Source: Desulfarculales bacterium UBA696 (GTDB lineage: Bacteria; Desulfobacterota; Syntrophobacteria; Syntrophobacterales; Syntrophobacteraceae). From it: a stretch of 26,052 nt of DNA. Under the pieces are notes generated by a model, which saw only the letters and a list, made by a program, of their open reading frames with translations, was not told the DNA's origin and searched no databases. The stretch lies in contig DBMO01000035.1 of NCBI GenBank assembly GCA_002298995.1, forward strand, positions 1 through 26,052. The letters are read 5' to 3'. Shown here piece by piece: positions 22,381 through 26,052 of this stretch; position 1 is the first letter of the stretch, and every line of letters begins with the position of its first letter. The position numbers and the translations under genes were made by a program.

Positions 22381-23811
22381 ATGAAAGACCAACCGAAGAA
22401 TCTCGCCATGGGGCGGAAAAGACCCGCCGGGAATGATCTGCGAAGCAGGGCCGAAGAGGCATTGCAGTCGGGAGAAGATCCCTCCATGAAGTATTCCGGC
22501 GAGGACCTGCGCCAGTTGATCCACGAGCTTCAAGTCCATCAGGTCGAGCTCGAGATGCAAAACGAGGAGCTTCGCAGCGCGCATGCACGGCTCGAAGAAT
22601 CCCGCATGCGCTATGCGGACCTCTACGACTTCGCTCCAGTCGGCTATTTTACTTTCGATGAGCATGGGCTGATCATAGAGGTGAACCTTACCGGTGCAAA
22701 GCAGTTGGGTGTCGATAGGCAAAATCTTATCAAGACACCTTTTATTGCCATGGTTGTCGAGAGCGACCGGAAGAAGTTTCGCTCGCACTTGAAGAAGGTT
22801 TTCGACACCAATGAGGGAGACAACTGCGAAGTCAAACTGAAGGCAAAAGGGGGCGGCGAGTTTTATGCGCGCCTTGACAGCGTATTCATAAAAGAAGCGA
22901 GCGGCGCCGGGTTTTGCAGAACCTCCGCAACGGACATCTCTGATAAAAGGCTTGCGGAAGAGGCGCTAACGAAGGCTCACGACGAACTGGAAAAGAGGGT
23001 CGAGGAGCGCACCGCCGAACTGGCCTCGGAAGTATTGGTGCGAGAGCGCGCGGAATGTGAGACAAGGACCTATGCCGATGAACTCGAGCGCAGCAACACT
23101 GAACTCCAGGAGTTTGCCTTCGTTGCTTCCCACGATCTGCAGGAGCCGCTTCGTAAGATTCAGGCCTTCGGCAGCAGTTTGCTGACGAAATACGGCGCGC
23201 GCCTTGACGAGAAGGGGCGCGATTACCTCAATCGCATGACAGGTGCGGCAAACCGAATGTCCGTGATGATTCAGTCTCTGCTGGATTACTCAAGGGTGGT
23301 GTCAAGGGCTGAGGGGGTTTCAAGGGTAGATCTCACCCGGGTGGTCAAGGAAGTAGTGAGCGATCTTGAAATAGCGATCAGAAGGAGCGGCGGCCGAGTC
23401 GAAGTGGGGGATCTTCCAGAGATTGAAGCTGACCGAATTCAAATGCAGCAGCTTTTCCAGAACCTCATCGGCAACGCACTCAAGTTCCGCGGCAAAGAGG
23501 CGCCTCTGGTCCGTATCCGCGCTGAACTGATCGCCGGCACGGAATCTCCCGAGGTGAAGGGACCCGCCCTGTGCCGCATCTTTGTTGAAGATAACGGCAT
23601 CGGTTTTGACGAAAAGTATCTCGACCGGGTATTCTCCCTTTTTCAGCGACTGCACGGCCGAAGCGAGTATGAGGGATCGGGCATGGGGCTTGCCATCTGC
23701 CGGAGAGTTGTTGAACGTCACCGGGGAAGCATTACGGCGAGAAGCAAACCCGGAGATGGATCTACATTCATAGTCACTCTGCCCGCCGAGCAGCCAAAAC
23801 CGGGGCCATAA
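22381..23811 (+). CDS. PAS-domain sensor histidine kinase
   Basis: A 476-residue cytosolic kinase. It has an N-terminal coiled coil (IHELQVHQVELEMQNEELR), a PAS domain at about 75-190 (DFAPVGYFTFDEHGLIIEVN) and a second coiled coil. The HisKA box FVASHDLQEPLRKI has phosphoacceptor His251. The ATPase domain carries the N box QNLIGNALKF (about 360-369), G1 DNGIGFD and G2 GSGMGLAIC. No membrane helix or receiver domain is present. The kinase class, with SHDLQEPLR, pairs with short Rcp1-like regulators, so the regulator at 18749 is the likely partner. The start lies 13 bases after the previous stop, showing an operon with the CheB-CheR-PAS gene. The PAS ligand is unknown. Confidence 0.93.
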   Translation: MKDQPKNLAMGRKRPAGNDLRSRAEEALQSGEDPSMKYSGEDLRQLIHELQVHQVELEMQNEELRSAHARLEESRMRYADLYDFAPVGYFTFDEHGLIIEVNLTGAKQLGVDRQNLIKTPFIAMVVESDRKKFRSHLKKVFDTNEGDNCEVKLKAKGGGEFYARLDSVFIKEASGAGFCRTSATDISDKRLAEEALTKAHDELEKRVEERTAELASEVLVRERAECETRTYADELERSNTELQEFAFVASHDLQEPLRKIQAFGSSLLTKYGARLDEKGRDYLNRMTGAANRMSVMIQSLLDYSRVVSRAEGVSRVDLTRVVKEVVSDLEIAIRRSGGRVEVGDLPEIEADRIQMQQLFQNLIGNALKFRGKEAPLVRIRAELIAGTESPEVKGPALCRIFVEDNGIGFDEKYLDRVFSLFQRLHGRSEYEGSGMGLAICRRVVERHRGSITARSKPGDGSTFIVTLPAEQPKPGP

Positions 23812-24000
23812 TGAGAAAGCGCTCCAACCCCGACATCATGGTTGCCGAATAGTCGAATTCACGAAATGTCAGGAGCGGCCATAGAACTCCGCATTGCCCG
23901 ACCGGCTCCATGGAAATCGGGTTGTAGCCGATCCCTGGATTTTTGTAGAGTGCCGTTATGGATAAGAAGCGCAGCGACGATGAAAGCCGCTAACAGAGGC

Positions 24001-24570
24001 TCATCCGCATCCGTGCCCCACTTCGCCTGGAATACACTTCAGGTCGCGAGGGCTCCAATCCTGAGTTTGGGGTCCACCCTTTACGGCGTCGAATGCCGCC
24101 AGGAGCACGGCTTCATCCTCTTGAGACAGCGAGGTCTTGAAGATCCTGCCATCGAACTTCTCGAGTTCTTCAAGGACTTCTCCAAGGGCCTCTCTTACCA
24201 GGACGCCTAAGGCGGAGGTGCCCGGCTTCAGGTGTTCAGCCAGCTCTTTCATGAACGCTTCATCGATACCCAAATGCGTCGAGGAGCCGGAGATAGCTCC
24301 CAACGTTACTCCAGCCGTCAAACCCAATACGGCAAAGACGGGGTTCAGGAGCATCACGCCGAGCAAAGCGCCCATGTAGCCTCCGGCGACCGCACCGGCT
24401 AGTGTGAGGTGCGTAACGTGGTGGAGCATGACCTTGCCCTGCTTGTTCATGACAAGGACAACGGCGTCATCGAGGCCAACATGATGTTCGTCCAGCCTCT
24501 TCAACAGATCCAGGCGAACTTCTTCCGCCTTGAACTCACCATCAAAAAGAATAACCAACAAGTCGCTCAT
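24001..24570 (-). CDS. DUF1269-type membrane protein
   Basis: A 189-residue protein matching DUF1269. It starts MSDLLVILFDGEFKAEEV, has an acidic/basic alpha-beta N-terminal part, then a Gly-rich membrane hairpin (LAGAVAGGYMGALLGVMLLNPVFAVLGLTAG region, about residues 57-95) and a C-terminal domain with helices (AFMKELAEHLKPGTSALGVLV, EVLEELEKF). Related genes are often induced by stress, but their function is unknown. The ATG at 24570 is preceded by GGAGGAGAGAA. The extra C-terminal tail after the conserved part (about 25 residues, GGPQTQDWSPRDL) ends in a Gly/Cys segment and looks variable. It appears monocistronic. Confidence 0.82.
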   Translation of the reverse strand: MSDLLVILFDGEFKAEEVRLDLLKRLDEHHVGLDDAVVLVMNKQGKVMLHHVTHLTLAGAVAGGYMGALLGVMLLNPVFAVLGLTAGVTLGAISGSSTHLGIDEAFMKELAEHLKPGTSALGVLVREALGEVLEELEKFDGRIFKTSLSQEDEAVLLAAFDAVKGGPQTQDWSPRDLKCIPGEVGHGCG

Positions 24571-24966
24571 TTCTCTCCTCCTTTTCCCAGGAATAGGAGC
24601 ATCCCCGGCACATGCTGCAGTTTGAGGGTGCTCTGCTGTTTGAGAGTCAGCCTGTTACTGCAGATCCATTAATTTCGAGATGACTTCGTTTGGCGGAAAT
24701 GACATTTCCTGATACGAATATTATGCATGGAACACATGGGGCAAATTCTGACTGAAAAAATCTCGCTTTCCCGTCTATACTTTACAACTTCCATGCCAAA
24801 CATAGAGAGCTACGCAGCATTTTCCTTTTGACTAATGAGTATGGTTACTTAGGGCAGGGTGATTTCAATTCGGGGGTGCGACCTGGCATGGATAAAGTGT
24901 TGCATGCAACAGATGCGTTGCAGGGATTCGTCGCGGCATGCTACATTTTAACGTGAAGGAGATAGT
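24571..24966. other. Gene-free stretch between the DUF1269 and AsmA-like genes
   Basis: No supported gene in these 396 bases. Since both flanking genes read leftward, this should hold the AsmA-like gene's terminator and the DUF1269 promoter. A perfect 12-bp palindrome, GTTGCATGCAAC, lies at 24899-24910, with a related GTTGCA a few bases further on. No T-run hairpin was seen. Confidence 0.4.
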
Positions 24967-26052
24967 TCAGGGTTGCCGCACGGAACCTTTATAAAAGACC
25001 TCGCATCTGCCACCTTGAGCAATTTTTTTTGCCTTATTGTAGAGATTTAAGATCGGGCCGCCAAGGGACTCTGCCGCGCTCACCGCGCCGACCTGGGGAC
25101 TGCCGAAGGGACCGCTGATGCTCTGTTTGAATTTTGCGCATCCCTTGTCATCGAGAAGCGCCACCGTCACGTTATCATATCGTTTGCTGACAAGATTGAG
25201 CTTGCCTTGGAGAGCGGCGCGACTGTGGTGCGTCGCAAGGGCGCAGTCAGTTGCGTCTGCCACGCCGTCCTTGATCTTCCAGTGGGAGGTGAACTGTGTA
25301 ATGACGCCCCGTCCACCCCGGGACTCGCTATAAACGTCCCCATACCGGTATCCCTTGAGTGCGGCAGTACCGAGGGGGCCGGCGATGAAGAAAGCGCCAA
25401 TGTCGGCGAGGTTGAACTGCTGGGTCGTCTCATACGATGAGAGGACCTTGTCGAGATCCACCGTATAAGTGACGAGATTATCACCCCGAAGAGAAAAAGT
25501 ACCCTCAATACTGTTCAGCAGATTGCGATTTCCTTTCTCGTGGATCGTCAAGGAAGCAAGAAGATCAACCTTCCCGCCGATCACCTTGTTCGCGCCGAAA
25601 GCCTCCTCAAGCTTTTCCAGGTCAACCTTCGATACCTGCAAATTGATTCTATACAAAGCGTCGACTTTCGACTTGTCTGCCGTGGCATCTCCCACACCTT
25701 TGGCGCCGAAAATATCCATGGTGAGTGATATAAGGTGGATTACTCCTTCGTCCGCTTTCAGATGACTCTTGACGTTTTCGATCTTGAGATCTTTTTTCCG
25801 CACCTCCTTGCAGTCGAGACTTCCCGTAAACGAGATGGTCCTTATAATGACTCCGGAGATATCTCCTATCGATAGATCCTTGATTGCCAAATTGATTTCT
25901 TTCAATTCGGTTTTTTCGCCCGCCCTCTTGTCAAAATAGACAACGGTCCCAATGGCAAGAGGTTCAAAGTTGTATATTCCCTTGACAGCCTGAACGGGAG
26001 TATTGAGCCCCTCAATCCTGAAGTCCTTTTGCAATACCTCCTTGCAGTCGAT
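24967..26052 (-). CDS. AsmA-family protein, C-terminal part (cut by window edge)
   Basis: The frame is open through the right edge, so only the last ~361 residues are seen and the start lies outside the window. The visible part has AsmA-like features: short strand-forming repeats, and a C-terminal AsmA_2-like section (SIEGTFSLRGDNLVTYTVDLDKVL, SHWKIKDGVADATDCALAT, LNLVSKRYDNVTVALLDDKGC, SGPFGSPQVG). A motif of the type DCKEVxxKDxxIE occurs twice, about 77 residues apart. AsmA proteins are anchored in the inner membrane and span the periplasm, where they are linked to lipid transport and outer-membrane assembly. Any N-terminal membrane helix would be beyond the window. Confidence 0.8.
   Translation of the reverse strand: MDCKEVLQKDFRIEGLNTPVQAVKGIYNFEPLAIGTVVYFDKRAGEKTELKEINLAIKDLSIGDISGVIIRTISFTGSLDCKEVRKKDLKIENVKSHLKADEGVIHLISLTMDIFGAKGVGDATADKSKVDALYRINLQVSKVDLEKLEEAFGANKVIGGKVDLLASLTIHEKGNRNLLNSIEGTFSLRGDNLVTYTVDLDKVLSSYETTQQFNLADIGAFFIAGPLGTAALKGYRYGDVYSESRGGRGVITQFTSHWKIKDGVADATDCALATHHSRAALQGKLNLVSKRYDNVTVALLDDKGCAKFKQSISGPFGSPQVGAVSAAESLGGPILNLYNKAKKIAQGGRCEVFYKGSVRQP

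Noticed and set aside
24889..24903. Sigma-54-like sequence TGG-N8-TTGC with correct spacing
   Set aside because: It points rightward into the 3' end of a leftward gene, with no gene to drive, and lacks the rest of the consensus.

Overview
The window looks like chromosomal DNA of an anaerobic deltaproteobacterium (Desulfobacterota, Syntrophobacter/Desulfomonile/Geobacter-like). This is an inference from gene content: a heptaheme c-type cytochrome beside a multicopper oxidase, an oxygen-sensitive indolepyruvate:ferredoxin oxidoreductase subunit, a thioredoxin-coupled arsenate reductase with Acr3, and a CheB-CheR-PAS sensory protein. No rRNA, tRNA, CRISPR array, transposase or integrase was found.

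Positions 1-5000: a hotdog acyl-CoA thioesterase (minus) diverges from argS (plus). They are followed by an unrecognised 286-residue protein (minus) and a two-gene minus-strand unit encoding a ferritin-like helical protein and a small exported Ser/Gly-rich protein. A nested palindromic element sits downstream of that unit. Positions 5000-8640: after a 647-base gene-free stretch come an exported seven-heme cytochrome and a Tat-exported multicopper oxidase, separated by a 17-bp hairpin. Positions 8640-12300 (minus): iorA without a visible iorB, then a membrane-anchored diguanylate cyclase.

Positions 12450-18210 hold the most distinctive locus, a nine-gene plus-strand arsenic island: arsR, an ArsP/COG0701 permease, a small CxxC thioredoxin-fold protein, an Fe-S domain protein, arsC, acr3, an exported thioredoxin, a CcdA-type membrane thiol transporter, and a two-domain protein ending in another CxxC thioredoxin fold. 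Two palindromes sharing the core TTTGGCCAAA lie before arsR and before the permease and are good candidates for ArsR operators. The sequence suggests arsenate reduction plus arsenite and organoarsenical export, with a dedicated dithiol relay across the membrane. Three separate CxxC proteins and a CcdA in one ars operon is unusual enough to examine.

Positions 18210-23811: a small Cys-containing protein of the DUF6788 type, whose start codon lies in one arm of a perfect 14-bp inverted repeat and whose ribosome binding site lies in the loop. A signalling cluster follows: a single-domain response regulator, a CheB-CheR-coiled-coil-PAS protein and a PAS histidine kinase. Positions 24000-26052 (minus): a DUF1269 membrane protein and the C-terminal part of an AsmA-like protein cut by the window edge.
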